Below are positions 1-8,359 of a DNA stretch of 64,000 bases, piece after piece. The stretch is from Paenibacillus polymyxa (GTDB lineage: Bacteria > Bacillota > Bacilli > Paenibacillales > Paenibacillaceae): contig NZ_JAGGNR010000010.1 of the NCBI RefSeq assembly GCF_018614975.1, positions 1-64,000 on the forward strand, given 5' to 3'. Made by a program: the position numbers and the translations under genes. Positions within the stretch are counted from its first letter, which is position 1, and every line of letters begins with the position of its first letter. The notes below the pieces were generated by a model, which saw nothing but the letters and a program-made list of their open reading frames with translations, ran no database searches and was not told the origin of the DNA.

Positions 1-1
1 A

Positions 2-97
2 GTTATTTTTAGTTTTCTACAGGATGATGTAGGTGTACGGAAACCCATCCAGTCAGAAAGATTTATAGATAACATTCGAATGTTGGTAGCTGCCTAA
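2..97 (+). CDS. 3' end of an unidentified gene (partial)
   Basis: An open frame enters from the left edge and runs to a TAA stop. Its last residues read FIDNIRMLVAA. It is followed 25 bases later by a rho-independent terminator, as expected for the end of a real gene. Only about 31 codons are visible, too few to name a family. Confidence 0.5.
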   Translation, partial: VIFSFLQDDVGVRKPIQSERFIDNIRMLVAA

Positions 98-122
98 GAG
101 TACAAACTGAATAAATAAGTGA

Positions 123-163
123 ACAGTCCGGATGAACAATGTTTTTCTGGGACTGTTTTTTTA
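123..163 (+). terminator. Rho-independent terminator
   Basis: The stem AACAGTCC / GGGACTGTT is followed by a run of seven T. It closes the partial gene at the left edge. Confidence 0.75.
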
Positions 164-254
164 TGTATGTCAGTCAAAGGTAACAAAAAATTCAACAACA
201 ATAGGGCTAGGGCTAGGGCAAGGGATGAAATGATCTAAGATAAAATTCTTTACC

Positions 255-262
255 GAACGTTC
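255..262. promoter_or_regulatory. Possible TetR half-site or weak operator
   Basis: The sequence GAACGTTC followed by TAAAA is a short palindrome that resembles the cores of the stronger palindromes at 314-326 and 593-610. It may be an auxiliary operator. Support is weak because the palindrome is only 8 bp. Confidence 0.3.
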
Positions 263-313
263 TAAAAGTGATATATTGTTGTTGTAAGAGAACGGGTTTC
301 TATATTTATAATT

Positions 314-326
314 GAACGAATCGTTC
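314..326. promoter_or_regulatory. Candidate TetR operator upstream of the SDR stub
   Basis: GAACGA-A-TCGTTC is an inverted repeat followed by TAAAA. It lies 45 bases before the ATG of the truncated SDR. The spacing and the TTCTAA-like right edge resemble the palindromes upstream of the aldo-keto reductase and of the second SDR, so one or both TetR proteins encoded here may bind it. This is inferred from position and symmetry. Confidence 0.5.
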
Positions 327-370
327 TAAAAAACTCAACACAATGACATTTCAAGAGGGGAGGTAGTAAT

Positions 371-562
371 ATGAAAACTGTTGCGATCATTGGGGCTGGA
401 CCCGGACTAGGCCTCTCATTAGCCAAAACATTCGGAAGACACGGTTATCGTATTGCCTTAGTATCAAGGACACAGGTGAAACTGGATCAGTATGCAGAGC
501 AGTTGAACCAGATGGGGATTGAAGCCAGAGGATTTGCCGCGGATATTTTGAGTGGGACATAA
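371..562 (+). pseudogene. Truncated short-chain dehydrogenase (N-terminal stub)
   Basis: The 63-residue ORF begins with a typical Rossmann glycine motif (GAGPGLG, residues 8-14) and the following helix of an SDR, then stops. A normal SDR is about 240-260 residues with a YxxxK active site, which is missing here. A good Shine-Dalgarno (AGAGGGGAGG) precedes the ATG. The stop lies just before the operator palindrome at 593-610, so most of the gene appears to have been lost by a deletion that joined its 5' part to the promoter of the next gene. A stable short protein cannot be excluded. Confidence 0.65.
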
Positions 563-592
563 GAATGAAGAAGTGAATTTTTTTTGAATTAA

Positions 593-610
593 TTAGAATG
601 ATTATTCTAA
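593..610. promoter_or_regulatory. Candidate TetR operator before the aldo-keto reductase
   Basis: TTAGAATGATTATTCTAA has perfect 7-bp arms TTAGAAT / ATTCTAA around a 4-bp spacer, 30 bases before the aldo-keto reductase ATG at 640. It shares the core TTAGAATGATxATTCTAA with the palindrome at 5970-5985. TetR-family dimers typically bind 14-20 bp palindromes of this kind. The assignment to the local TetR proteins is inference. Confidence 0.65.
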
Positions 611-639
611 AATTAATGATGAAGGAAGGAGCATTAAAT

Positions 640-1677
640 ATGGAGTATCGTGTATTAGGAAATACTGGCCTTAAAGTAAGCAGTTTTGTATTAGGTACAG
701 GTACGTTTGGTTTCTGGGGGAACAATACGGAGAAAGAAGCTGCAGTTATGTTGGATGAGGCTTTGGCTGGAGGTATTAATCTGATCGACACGGCGGACGT
801 ATACTCCAATGGACAATCCGAAGAAATACTGGGTAACCTTCTAAAGGGACGCAGACAGGATGTTATTATCGCCACTAAAGGCGGAATGCCTATGGGCAGT
901 GGGCTTAATCAATCCGGTAACTCGAAATATTGGATTAAACGTGCAGTAGAGGATAGCTTGAGAAGGCTGCAGACGGACTATATCGACTTGTATCAACTGC
1001 ATCAGCCTGATCCTCATACCGATATTGAGGAAAGCCTTGATGCACTTACGGATTTGGTGCGAGAAGGAAAGATTCGTTATATTGGTACATCCAATTTTCA
1101 AGCGTGGCAAGTAACCGAGGCACAATGGAGTAGCGAACGTAACAACACGGCACGTTTTATATCCGAACAAGCTCCATATTCCATTTTGAATCGGAGTATT
1201 GAATTCGACTTGCTTGCTGCAACCCAAAAATATGGAATGGGTGTATTGGTGTGGAGCCCACTTTCGGGCGGCTTGCTAACAGGAAAATACCGCTCTGGGG
1301 AAGCGGCTGCCGAAGGTTCCAGAGCAGCAGGATCACTTGGGAAACTTTCTATTGTTGTGGACCCGAATCGAGAGGAAAACCGCTCCAAGTTCGAAGCCGT
1401 TGCCAAGCTCCAAGCCCTTGCGGATGAAGCAGGATTAACGTTGCCTCATCTTGCTATGGCATTTACACAAGCCCATCCATCCATTACTTCTGCAATCGTA
1501 GGGGCAAGAACAATTGAGCAGTTGCGTGAAACGTTAAAGGGAAGTGACATCCGCCTAAGCACTGATATCCTGGATGCGATCGATGCAATCGTTCCGCCGG
1601 GAGTGACTCTGGATGCGCTAGAAAAAGGCTGGACACCTGATTGGTTACAAGCAAGCAAACGAAGAATTCAGGGATAG
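640..1677 (+). CDS. Aldo/keto reductase
   Basis: A 345-residue NADPH-dependent aldo-keto reductase that probably reduces aldehydes or ketones in the cytosol. The family fingerprint is visible: the catalytic tetrad residues D50, Y55 (in DTADVYSNGQSE) and K80 (ATK), and the motif for sugar- or aldehyde-type AKRs around IDLYQLHQPD. I start it at ATG 640 because GGAAGGAG lies just upstream. The earlier in-frame ATG at 598 sits inside the operator palindrome and has no ribosome site. It lies in the same direction as the following TetR gene, 56 bases away. Its operator suggests repression by a TetR protein and induction by a reactive carbonyl or quinone. The exact substrate is unknown. Confidence 0.9.
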   Translation: MEYRVLGNTGLKVSSFVLGTGTFGFWGNNTEKEAAVMLDEALAGGINLIDTADVYSNGQSEEILGNLLKGRRQDVIIATKGGMPMGSGLNQSGNSKYWIKRAVEDSLRRLQTDYIDLYQLHQPDPHTDIEESLDALTDLVREGKIRYIGTSNFQAWQVTEAQWSSERNNTARFISEQAPYSILNRSIEFDLLAATQKYGMGVLVWSPLSGGLLTGKYRSGEAAAEGSRAAGSLGKLSIVVDPNREENRSKFEAVAKLQALADEAGLTLPHLAMAFTQAHPSITSAIVGARTIEQLRETLKGSDIRLSTDILDAIDAIVPPGVTLDALEKGWTPDWLQASKRRIQG

Positions 1678-1733
1678 TTTCGACTTTGCCGAGTAGTCAC
1701 TCCAATGTATATGAATAAACGAGGTGATGACCA

Positions 1734-2306
1734 ATGGCAAGATCCAAAGAGTTTGAAGTACATGAAGTATTGGATAAAGCGATACACCTGTTCTGGACTC
1801 AAGGATATGAGAAAACATCAATGCAAGAATTGGTTGAGTTAATGGGGATTCATCGAAAAAGTATCTATGATACCTTTGGGGATAAGCGTTCCTTGTTTAT
1901 GAGAGCACTGGAACGGTATGAGATGCAGCAGAGTAGCTATGTCAGGCTTCTGATTGAAAAGGACATACCCATTAAACAATTAATTCGCGAGATGTTGGAA
2001 TTAACCGTTAGATGCGAAGGGCAGCCTATTGGATGTTTTATGGTGAATTCAGGCGTGGAACTAGGTGTCTTAGATCCTGAGGTTTCATCCTTGGTGGATG
2101 AGAACTATATGAGAACAGAGGAATTATTAGCAAGCCTTATTCTCAAAGGGCAGCAGACAGGTGAGATTAAGGCTGATCTTGATCCGACAATGAATTCTCA
2201 ATATCTGATGAACGCTTGGCTTGGACTACGTACGATGGTCAAGACAACAACGGATAAACAAAAGTTAACGAATATTATCGATATATCAGTATCTATTTTG
2301 GATTAA
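1734..2306 (+). CDS. TetR/AcrR family transcriptional regulator (copy 1)
   Basis: A 190-residue repressor. The N-terminal helix-turn-helix (about residues 10-55) carries the TetR signature ending in RKSIYDTFGDKRSLF. The C-terminal ligand domain holds C94 and C101, the latter in GCFMVNSGVEL. A cysteine in this GCxxxN context is common in TetR repressors of enoate and aldehyde reductase genes such as NemR, where it senses electrophiles. The same role here is inference. The N-terminal 50 residues are nearly the same as those of the TetR at 5372-5950, which points to duplication and possibly to overlapping operators. An SDR follows 28 bases downstream, probably in one operon. Confidence 0.9.
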   Translation: MARSKEFEVHEVLDKAIHLFWTQGYEKTSMQELVELMGIHRKSIYDTFGDKRSLFMRALERYEMQQSSYVRLLIEKDIPIKQLIREMLELTVRCEGQPIGCFMVNSGVELGVLDPEVSSLVDENYMRTEELLASLILKGQQTGEIKADLDPTMNSQYLMNAWLGLRTMVKTTTDKQKLTNIIDISVSILD

Positions 2307-2333
2307 ACAGACAGATCAAAAGGAGAGATTGAA

Positions 2334-3092
2334 ATGAAATATACAGTGATTACAGGAGCAAGTTCAGGGATTGGATATGAAACGGCATTGGCCTTTGCAG
2401 CACGTGGCAAAAACTTGATTTTAGTAGTCAGAAGACGGGATAAACTGGAGGAGCTTAAAGCCACCATTCAAGGTTTAAATCCCCAAGTACAAGTGTTTGT
2501 TCACACCAGTGACCTGTCTGTTACGGCAGAGGCATATACCCTGTACAACAATTTGAAAGAATATGAAATCGAGACTTGGATCAACAATGCAGGACTTGGA
2601 GAAAGCTCATTCATTACTGATCAGAATTTGGATAAAGTGGAGACCATGTTGCGTGTAAACATTGAATCCTTAACCGTTCTTTCTACACTGTATGTGCGAG
2701 ATTATGCGAATGTCGAAGGTACTCAATTGATTAACGTCTCATCCGCACTTGGATATGCCATTGCTGTAGGCAGTGTAGCTTATTCTGCATCAAAATACTA
2801 CGTTAGTGCCTTCACAGAAGGTCTTGCCAAAGAACTGGAACTGAAAGGTGCAAAACTTAAAGCGAAGGTGCTTGCACCAGCGATCACGGAAACAGAATTT
2901 GTACAAAAATCAATTGATGCTGAAGGGTTTGATTACAAAGCGAATATGTCCAAATATCATACTGCTAAAGAAATGGCAGGCTTCATGATTGATCTGTATG
3001 ACCACAACGAAGTGGTTGTAGGGATTGTAGATCAGAACTATGATTTTCAGCTGACAGGTGCGATCTACCCGGTGATTTCAGAATTGAATTAA
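2334..3092 (+). CDS. Short-chain dehydrogenase/reductase (SDR)
   Basis: A 252-residue classical-type SDR acting as an NAD(P)-dependent oxidoreductase. The cofactor motif TGASSGIG occupies residues 7-14, NNAG is near residue 85, and the catalytic Y150/K154 pair lies in YSASK. A clear AAAGGAGA site precedes the ATG. It is 28 bases after TetR copy 1 and 60 bases before the old-yellow-enzyme reductase, so the three genes probably form one transcript. Its overall form is like the DltE/YqjQ-type SDRs of Bacilli. The substrate cannot be told from sequence. Confidence 0.88.
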   Translation: MKYTVITGASSGIGYETALAFAARGKNLILVVRRRDKLEELKATIQGLNPQVQVFVHTSDLSVTAEAYTLYNNLKEYEIETWINNAGLGESSFITDQNLDKVETMLRVNIESLTVLSTLYVRDYANVEGTQLINVSSALGYAIAVGSVAYSASKYYVSAFTEGLAKELELKGAKLKAKVLAPAITETEFVQKSIDAEGFDYKANMSKYHTAKEMAGFMIDLYDHNEVVVGIVDQNYDFQLTGAIYPVISELN

Positions 3093-3152
3093 TACAGAAG
3101 AATCCAGAGGATACATTTACAAAATCTCAAATAAGAAGAGGAGTACATTCAA

Positions 3153-4238
3153 TTGGAAAAGATATGGAGTAAAACGAAAATTGGCAACATGGAATTGCCT
3201 CACCGCCTAGCGATGGCACCCATGACACGCAGTCGAGCACAAGAAGATGGTACACCTGGAGAGTTGGCGGCACTTTATTATGCTCAACGTGCAACGATGG
3301 GACTCCTGATTACGGAAGGAACACAACCTTCCGATGATGGACAGGGATACTTGTGGTCACCTGGCATCTACACCGATAAGCATATTGAAGGATGGAAAAA
3401 GGTAACGGATGCGGTGCATGAAGCTGGCGGATATATATACATCCAATTAATGCATGCGGGTCGCATGTCACATCCAGACAATACCCCGCATCATCGTCAA
3501 CCGGTTGCGCCATCTGCAATCGCACCGGGTGTAGAAATGTTTACGGCTACAGGGATGCAGGATATTCCCGTTCCCCGCGAATTGAGTCAGGAGGATATTC
3601 AAACGACCATCGCAGATTTCCGAAAAGCCGCTGCCGCAGCAATTAAAGCAGGTGCGGACGGCGTTGAAATTCATGGAGCCAATGGGTATCTAATCAATCA
3701 ATTCCTTGGAGAAAATTCGAATACACGGACAGATGAGTATGGGGGATCTATAGAAAATCGTGCTCGGTTTGCAATTGAAGTAACGAAAGCTGTTGTTGAA
3801 GAAATTGGAGCAGAACGTACCGGCTTCCGGATATCTCCTGGAACACCTCTTGGTGGAATCCAGGATGGGGAACAAGGTCCTGAACTTTATCGTTATCTTG
3901 CCAAAGAATTAGCCCAATTGGACTTGGTTTATCTGCATATCATGCATCTTGGAAATGAAGACTTGCTCCAGGACATTCGTTCAATTTGGCAAAATCCATT
4001 GCTGGTTAATCGGGCTGGAAGAACTTTGGAGGATCTCAGTGTCGATTTAGATCGTGGTCTCGCTGATCTGGTACCTGTAGGTGTGTGGTCCTTAGCTAAT
4101 CCAGATTTGGTGGAACGACTTCAACAAGGTTCGCTACTAAATGAAGCAGACCCGACAACATTCTTTGGATTGGGAAGTAAGGGCTACACGGATTATCCTA
4201 CGTTGGAAGAATTAAAGTCACAAGAAGGGCAGCACTAG
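3153..4238 (+). CDS. Alkene reductase, old yellow enzyme family (NemA-like)
   Basis: A 361-residue FMN-dependent ene-reductase of the OYE family, which reduces activated C=C bonds of enones, quinones, maleimides or nitro-esters with NAD(P)H. Visible signatures are the N-terminal PMTRSRA segment, LMHAGRMSH, and the long family motif beginning HGANGYLINQF and ending YGGSIENRARF that forms the flavin site. The start is TTG, 10 bases after AAGAAGAGGAG. It follows an SDR and precedes a quinone-reductase-like MDR. With a neighbouring cysteine-bearing TetR this matches the nemRA arrangement known from enterobacteria, which supports a role in electrophile detoxification. Confidence 0.92.
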   Translation: MEKIWSKTKIGNMELPHRLAMAPMTRSRAQEDGTPGELAALYYAQRATMGLLITEGTQPSDDGQGYLWSPGIYTDKHIEGWKKVTDAVHEAGGYIYIQLMHAGRMSHPDNTPHHRQPVAPSAIAPGVEMFTATGMQDIPVPRELSQEDIQTTIADFRKAAAAAIKAGADGVEIHGANGYLINQFLGENSNTRTDEYGGSIENRARFAIEVTKAVVEEIGAERTGFRISPGTPLGGIQDGEQGPELYRYLAKELAQLDLVYLHIMHLGNEDLLQDIRSIWQNPLLVNRAGRTLEDLSVDLDRGLADLVPVGVWSLANPDLVERLQQGSLLNEADPTTFFGLGSKGYTDYPTLEELKSQEGQH

Positions 4239-4314
4239 CACAAAGCATGGAGCATGGCTTACAACTGAACATTGTGCGCCATGTTCCTAGTCTATAAGCA
4301 AAGGAAGAGGATAA

Positions 4315-5316
4315 ATGATGAAAGCAGCTCAAATTCAGAAATACTCCAAAAAAATTCAAGTGGAAATCAACGATATTGAGAAACCTCAGATACAGAGCCA
4401 TGAGGTCCTCGTCAGAGTAAAAGCTGCAGGTGTAAATCCGCTGGATATCTTGAATATGAATGGCAGTGTTCGGATGATTGCCGACTATAGGTTACCTCTA
4501 ACTTTAGGGAATGAACTATCGGGTGTTATTGAAGCCGTTGGTGATGATGTTTTGAATTTTAAAGTGGGTGATAAGGTTTATACCAGGTTGCCACTGAATA
4601 AAATTGGTGCTTTTGCTGAATATGCGGCTGTACATGAGGATGCCTTATCCATGATGCCTGAAAATCTATCTTTTATCGAAGCTGCGGCGGTACCCCTTAC
4701 TGCCCTGACCGCGTATCAAGCATTGCATGATGTACTCCGAGCTGAACCGAATAAAAAGTTGTTTATTCCTGGCGGAACCGGTGGATTTGGTGCAATGGCC
4801 ATCCCGATTGCCAAGTCCATGGGATTAACGGTTATCACTAGTGGCAGTGAAAGGGGCAGAGCACGTAGTTTATCCATTGGAGCAGATCAATTCATTGATT
4901 ATAAGACCGAGCGTTATGCTGATATCCTGTCCGATATCGATTATGTCATTGACACTTTGGGCGCGGACGAAATCAAAGATGAATTTAGCATTTTGAAACC
5001 ACACGGGAAATTGGTCTCTTTGAAGGCAGGACCCAATTATCGCTTTGCAGTGGACAGTCAATTCCCGTTGTGGAAAAGAGCATTGTTTGGTCTCGTAGGT
5101 GCACGCTTGGATTCAATGGCACGTAAGACTCAAACTGAATACCGTTTTTTATTCGTGCATTCCAGTGGGATTCAATTGCAAGAAATCACTTCTCTTGTAG
5201 AAAAAGAAGACATTAAACCTTCGATCGATTCTACGTATACGTTTGATGATATTGAAAAGGCATTGATTAAAGTGTCCACGGGTCACTCCCAGGGTAAAGT
5301 CATTCTTACCTTTTAA
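4315..5316 (+). CDS. Zinc-type alcohol dehydrogenase-like / quinone oxidoreductase (MDR family)
   Basis: A 333-residue medium-chain dehydrogenase/reductase. It shows the GroES-like N-terminal domain (VKAAGVNPLD) and the nucleotide motif GGTGGFGAMA. It lacks the cysteine/histidine zinc ligands of true alcohol dehydrogenases, so it belongs with the zinc-free quinone oxidoreductases that use NADPH. Two ATG codons (4315, 4318) follow AAGGAAGAGG; either could be used. It is the fourth gene after TetR copy 1 and is followed 55 bases later by TetR copy 2. A role in reducing quinones or enones fits its neighbours. Confidence 0.88.
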   Translation: MMKAAQIQKYSKKIQVEINDIEKPQIQSHEVLVRVKAAGVNPLDILNMNGSVRMIADYRLPLTLGNELSGVIEAVGDDVLNFKVGDKVYTRLPLNKIGAFAEYAAVHEDALSMMPENLSFIEAAAVPLTALTAYQALHDVLRAEPNKKLFIPGGTGGFGAMAIPIAKSMGLTVITSGSERGRARSLSIGADQFIDYKTERYADILSDIDYVIDTLGADEIKDEFSILKPHGKLVSLKAGPNYRFAVDSQFPLWKRALFGLVGARLDSMARKTQTEYRFLFVHSSGIQLQEITSLVEKEDIKPSIDSTYTFDDIEKALIKVSTGHSQGKVILTF

Positions 5317-5371
5317 AGGCCAAACGAGAGCATATTATTCGATGTTTGTTTTCTGAACAGGAGGGAAGCTA

Positions 5372-5950
5372 ATGGCGAGAAGCAAAGAGTTCGATGAGTC
5401 TGTTGTACTGGATAAAGCGATGAGACTTTTTTGGGAACAAGGGTATGAGAAGACGTCTATGACAGATCTGGTCGATCATATGGGAATTCATCGTAAAAGC
5501 TTGTATGACACATTTGGCGACAAACATACCTTGTTTCTAAAGTCAGTAGATCTGTATGATCACAAAATCAGCTCTGCCCTTGCAGCAGGAGTAAAGCGTT
5601 CTAAAACGGCAACGGAAGCACTTCAGTTTATATTTCTTTCTTTAATTCATGGAGAGGAGCATCCAGCATCAGGCTGCTTCATTGTTAATTCGACAGTGGA
5701 ATTGGCGGCACGCGATGAAGACATGAACCACCGATCGACGGAGATGTTTGCAAATACGGAGAAACTAATCAAGGACATTATGGTGTGGGGACAGCGAGAC
5801 GATGAATTCACTACGGAGTACAACGCCGAGGTATTGGCGGAATATCTGCATAATGTAGGTGTTGGGTTAAGGGTAATGGCCAAGACTTCGATGACCAAGG
5901 AAAAACTGCTTCGTATAGCGACACTATCCATGGATCTCATACTGAAGTAG
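5372..5950 (+). CDS. TetR/AcrR family transcriptional regulator (copy 2)
   Basis: A 192-residue paralogue of the regulator at 1734-2306. Both begin MARSKEF and share the HTH segment GIHRKSxYDTFGDK. The effector domain differs more but keeps a single cysteine, C102, in GCFIVNSTVE. The start has a good AGGAGGGAAG site. The palindrome at 5970-5985 lies directly downstream, between this gene and the next SDR, so the protein probably controls that SDR and possibly the whole cluster. Confidence 0.9.
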   Translation: MARSKEFDESVVLDKAMRLFWEQGYEKTSMTDLVDHMGIHRKSLYDTFGDKHTLFLKSVDLYDHKISSALAAGVKRSKTATEALQFIFLSLIHGEEHPASGCFIVNSTVELAARDEDMNHRSTEMFANTEKLIKDIMVWGQRDDEFTTEYNAEVLAEYLHNVGVGLRVMAKTSMTKEKLLRIATLSMDLILK

Positions 5951-5969
5951 TCTATTTTTTTCACCATTA

Positions 5970-5985
5970 TAGAATGATCATTCTA
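5970..5985. promoter_or_regulatory. Candidate TetR operator before the second SDR
   Basis: TAGAATGATCATTCTA is a perfect 16-bp palindrome located 54 bases before the ATG of the SDR at 6040. It matches the core of the palindrome at 593-610 in all but one central base. Its place immediately after TetR copy 2 makes that protein the best candidate to bind it. Confidence 0.7.
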
Positions 5986-6039
5986 ATAAGGGTGTTCCAG
6001 ATGAAACATATGTAATAGAAAAGAGAGGCAGGTAACGAC

Positions 6040-6823
6040 ATGAGAAAGACAGTTCTAATCACAGGGGTCTCGGGTGGGATCGGTAAAGAGTTAGCAGATC
6101 GATTTGCCAAAGGTGGACATCATATTGTGCTGGTAGCACGAAGCAAGGGTAAAATACAGGATCTAGCTCAGGAGTATCAGAAAAAGTATGGTATTCAGGC
6201 GACGGTTATTGCCAAAGATGTAGCAGCACCTGGGGTACCACAGGAGATTTATCATGAGCTGAAGGAAAAGGGCATTGTTGTTGACTATCTTGTCAACAAT
6301 GCAGGCTTTGGTCTGTTCGGGACGTTTATGGAAACGGATATGGAACAAGAAGTTAATATGATTGACGTGAATATCAAGGCTTTAACCGTCATGACAAAAC
6401 TATTCTTGCCGGATATGATACAACGTGGACACGGCGGTGTGATGAATGTGGCTTCGTTGGTAGGTTTTTTCCCTGGACCGATGATGTCGGTATATTATGC
6501 AACAAAGGCATACGTGCTATCGTTCACTGAGGCTTTGGAGAATGAAGTAAACGGTACTGGTGTTACGGTGACAGCACTGTGCCCAGGCCTGACATCCACC
6601 GGGTTTGTTGATCGCTCGGGTATGGGTGTCTCGAAGATGTTGCAGGGCCCGATCATGGAAGCCGGACAGGTGGCCGAAAGAAGGGTATCAAGGCTTTTTA
6701 CGTGGCAAGACGTTAATTATGCCTGGTGCTCGAAACCGATTCATCGCGTTTATGCCGCGCTTGTTACCGCGTAAGATGATGACTCGTATGATTAGATCCT
6801 CACAGGACAAGACAGGACATTAA
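6040..6823 (+). pseudogene. SDR (DltE-like) with a frameshift near its C-terminus
   Basis: The frame starting at 6040 has TGVSGGIG (residues 8-15) and the catalytic Y152/K156, but it ends at 6774 with an atypical tail. The +1 shifted frame from 6680 to 6823 reads EGYQGFLRGKTLIMPGARNRF and on to LLPRKMMTRMI, which is exactly the C-terminal form of the roughly 260-residue DltE-like SDRs. Removing one A at 6677-6679 (GCCGAAAGAAGGG to GCCGAAGAAGGG) restores a continuous 260-residue protein. This is either a true mutation or a sequencing error in an A run. As read, the product would be 244 residues with a scrambled last 31. Catalytic residues precede the shift, so some activity is possible. Confidence 0.8.
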
Positions 6824-6846
6824 ACATAAAAAGGAGCTGGTCGATT

Positions 6847-7239
6847 TTGATCTTTTATGATTCCCCACAAGCAACTGTTTCATGGAATGAGGATAATAAG
6901 GTAGTTGTTTTGCAATGGAAGAGCTTTGCGCGAGGTGAACAATATCGTACACCACTAAATAAATTATTGGAGTTAGCGGAGCAAAAACGCTCGAATAAGG
7001 CATTATACGATAGCCGTCACTTGGCCGTTATTTCGCCAGATGACCAAGAATGGGTTACACAAGAGTGGTACCCGAGATCACTCGAAGCAGGACTTAAGTA
7101 TTCAGCACTGCTTGTTCCCCATAAAGCAATAGCTAAATCGAGTGCAAACCGAATGCTCTCAGGAATGGACATATCCAACCCATCTCAAGAATTCCATGAC
7201 TTAGATGAAGCCTTCCAATGGCTGGCAATTGTAAAATAA
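6847..7239 (+). CDS. STAS/SpoIIAA-like domain protein of unknown function
   Basis: A 130-residue soluble protein starting with TTG after AAAAAGGAGCTGG. It resembles a family of small STAS/SEC14-like proteins by its pattern VxWxEDNKVVxLxWKSFARGExYRxxLNKxLELAE and by the later DQEWVTQEWYPRSLEAGLKY. Such proteins are found in Bacteroidetes and Firmicutes without a proven function. It lies 23 bases after the SDR and may be the last gene of that operon. Confidence 0.75.
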   Translation: MIFYDSPQATVSWNEDNKVVVLQWKSFARGEQYRTPLNKLLELAEQKRSNKALYDSRHLAVISPDDQEWVTQEWYPRSLEAGLKYSALLVPHKAIAKSSANRMLSGMDISNPSQEFHDLDEAFQWLAIVK

Positions 7240-7771
7240 GAAGGTAAGAAAACATGATATGCATAAATCAATGCGGTTACTATGGAGAGGATAAATCAGA
7301 TCTTCTCCAATTCACTCGTATCACTGTCTCCTTGGAGGGAAGCTGAAGGGCACAAATTGAATCTTCTTTTTATCCCATGAGAACAGACTTTTTTTGTATC
7401 AGATTATTGTAGGAAGTAGAACCATTTGAATTTGGTGCCAGCAACAAAAAACAAAACAATCCATCCCCACAGAATCAACAAACGTAGAGGTCGTGGAATC
7501 AGGAGATATTCTGAGTACAATTTGCTGAAAAAAATTATCACAGTTAACCACCCCTGTTAAGTTAATCCCTTATATCCACTTTCGAAAGAAAAAGAAGTAA
7601 GACGATAAGATAACCGTGGCGTAGGTCTCGAGGTTTCTTAGGTATATTATATCATGATAAAAACCAGAGAAACTTTTTGTATCAGATTCAGCCATGCCTA
7701 CGCATTCAAATAAATCGAACGAAATAATGCTGGCATGCCAATATATAGTGTAAGGAGGAAGGGGATGGCTA
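7240..7771. other. 532-base intergenic region upstream of the ECF sigma gene
   Basis: I see no convincing gene here. A 15-base sequence, TTTTTGTATCAGATT, occurs twice (7391-7405 and 7674-7688), each time preceded by GAGAA-AC. The second copy lies about 85-100 bases before the sigma gene. It could be part of an autoregulated promoter or an operator. The region between is AT-rich. Confidence 0.4.
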
Positions 7772-8359
7772 ATGAGTGAACAGGATGAGTACATAGAACT
7801 TGTGACGTTAATACGTGCGGGGCATGAAGAAGCATATGGAGAGTTATATGAAAAAACAGTGACGGGTGTATATCGGACTGTGCGATTTCTCATCAAAGAA
7901 GAGTCTGACGTGGAGGATGTGGTACAGGAGATTTATATTCAGGCTTATCGATCATTGACACGATATGATGCGAAGCGTGCTTTTCGTCCCTGGTTAATGG
8001 GTGTGACGATGCGACAGGTTCAGAGTTATCGACGCAAAAGATTGATGCAGTTTCGGTTTGGCAAGCAGATCGAAAAATCTGACGTGGGACTAGAATATGA
8101 TTTTTCCACTGATCTGGTCAACAAACTGGCCAATCGTCTTCTGCTGGAACAGGTGCACCGTTTACCGTACAAGTTGCAGCAGGTGGTCACACTTCATTAT
8201 TTGAATGAATACACGCAAGAGGAGATTGCTGGCATATTGGAAATTCCGCTTGGAACCGTAAAATCGCGCATACATTCGGCGCTGGCGAAGTTGAGACAGA
8301 AAGAGAAGATGAATCCAAGGTTGCGGGGAAAGGTGGAGGATCTGCATGAAACTCGATGA
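7772..8359 (+). CDS. RNA polymerase ECF-type sigma factor
   Basis: A 195-residue sigma-70-family protein with only regions 2 and 4. Region 2 (about residues 25-90) contains the EEESDVEDVVQEIYIQAY-type core-binding helix. Region 4 (about residues 125-175) contains LPYKLQQVVTLHYLNE and the HTH YTQEEIAGILEIPLGTVKSR. ATG 7772 follows TAAGGAGGAAGGGG. The end overlaps the start of the next gene by 14 bases, which indicates translational coupling with a membrane partner. ECF factors usually respond to envelope or extracellular stress and activate their own operon. The signal here is unknown. Confidence 0.93.
   Translation: MSEQDEYIELVTLIRAGHEEAYGELYEKTVTGVYRTVRFLIKEESDVEDVVQEIYIQAYRSLTRYDAKRAFRPWLMGVTMRQVQSYRRKRLMQFRFGKQIEKSDVGLEYDFSTDLVNKLANRLLLEQVHRLPYKLQQVVTLHYLNEYTQEEIAGILEIPLGTVKSRIHSALAKLRQKEKMNPRLRGKVEDLHETR

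Noticed and set aside
204-220. Short GGGCTA tandem repeat
   Set aside because: Only about two and a half units; no sign of a functional or expanded repeat.
7254-7346. 30-codon ORF in the gap before the sigma gene
   Set aside because: Weak ribosome site and no other support.
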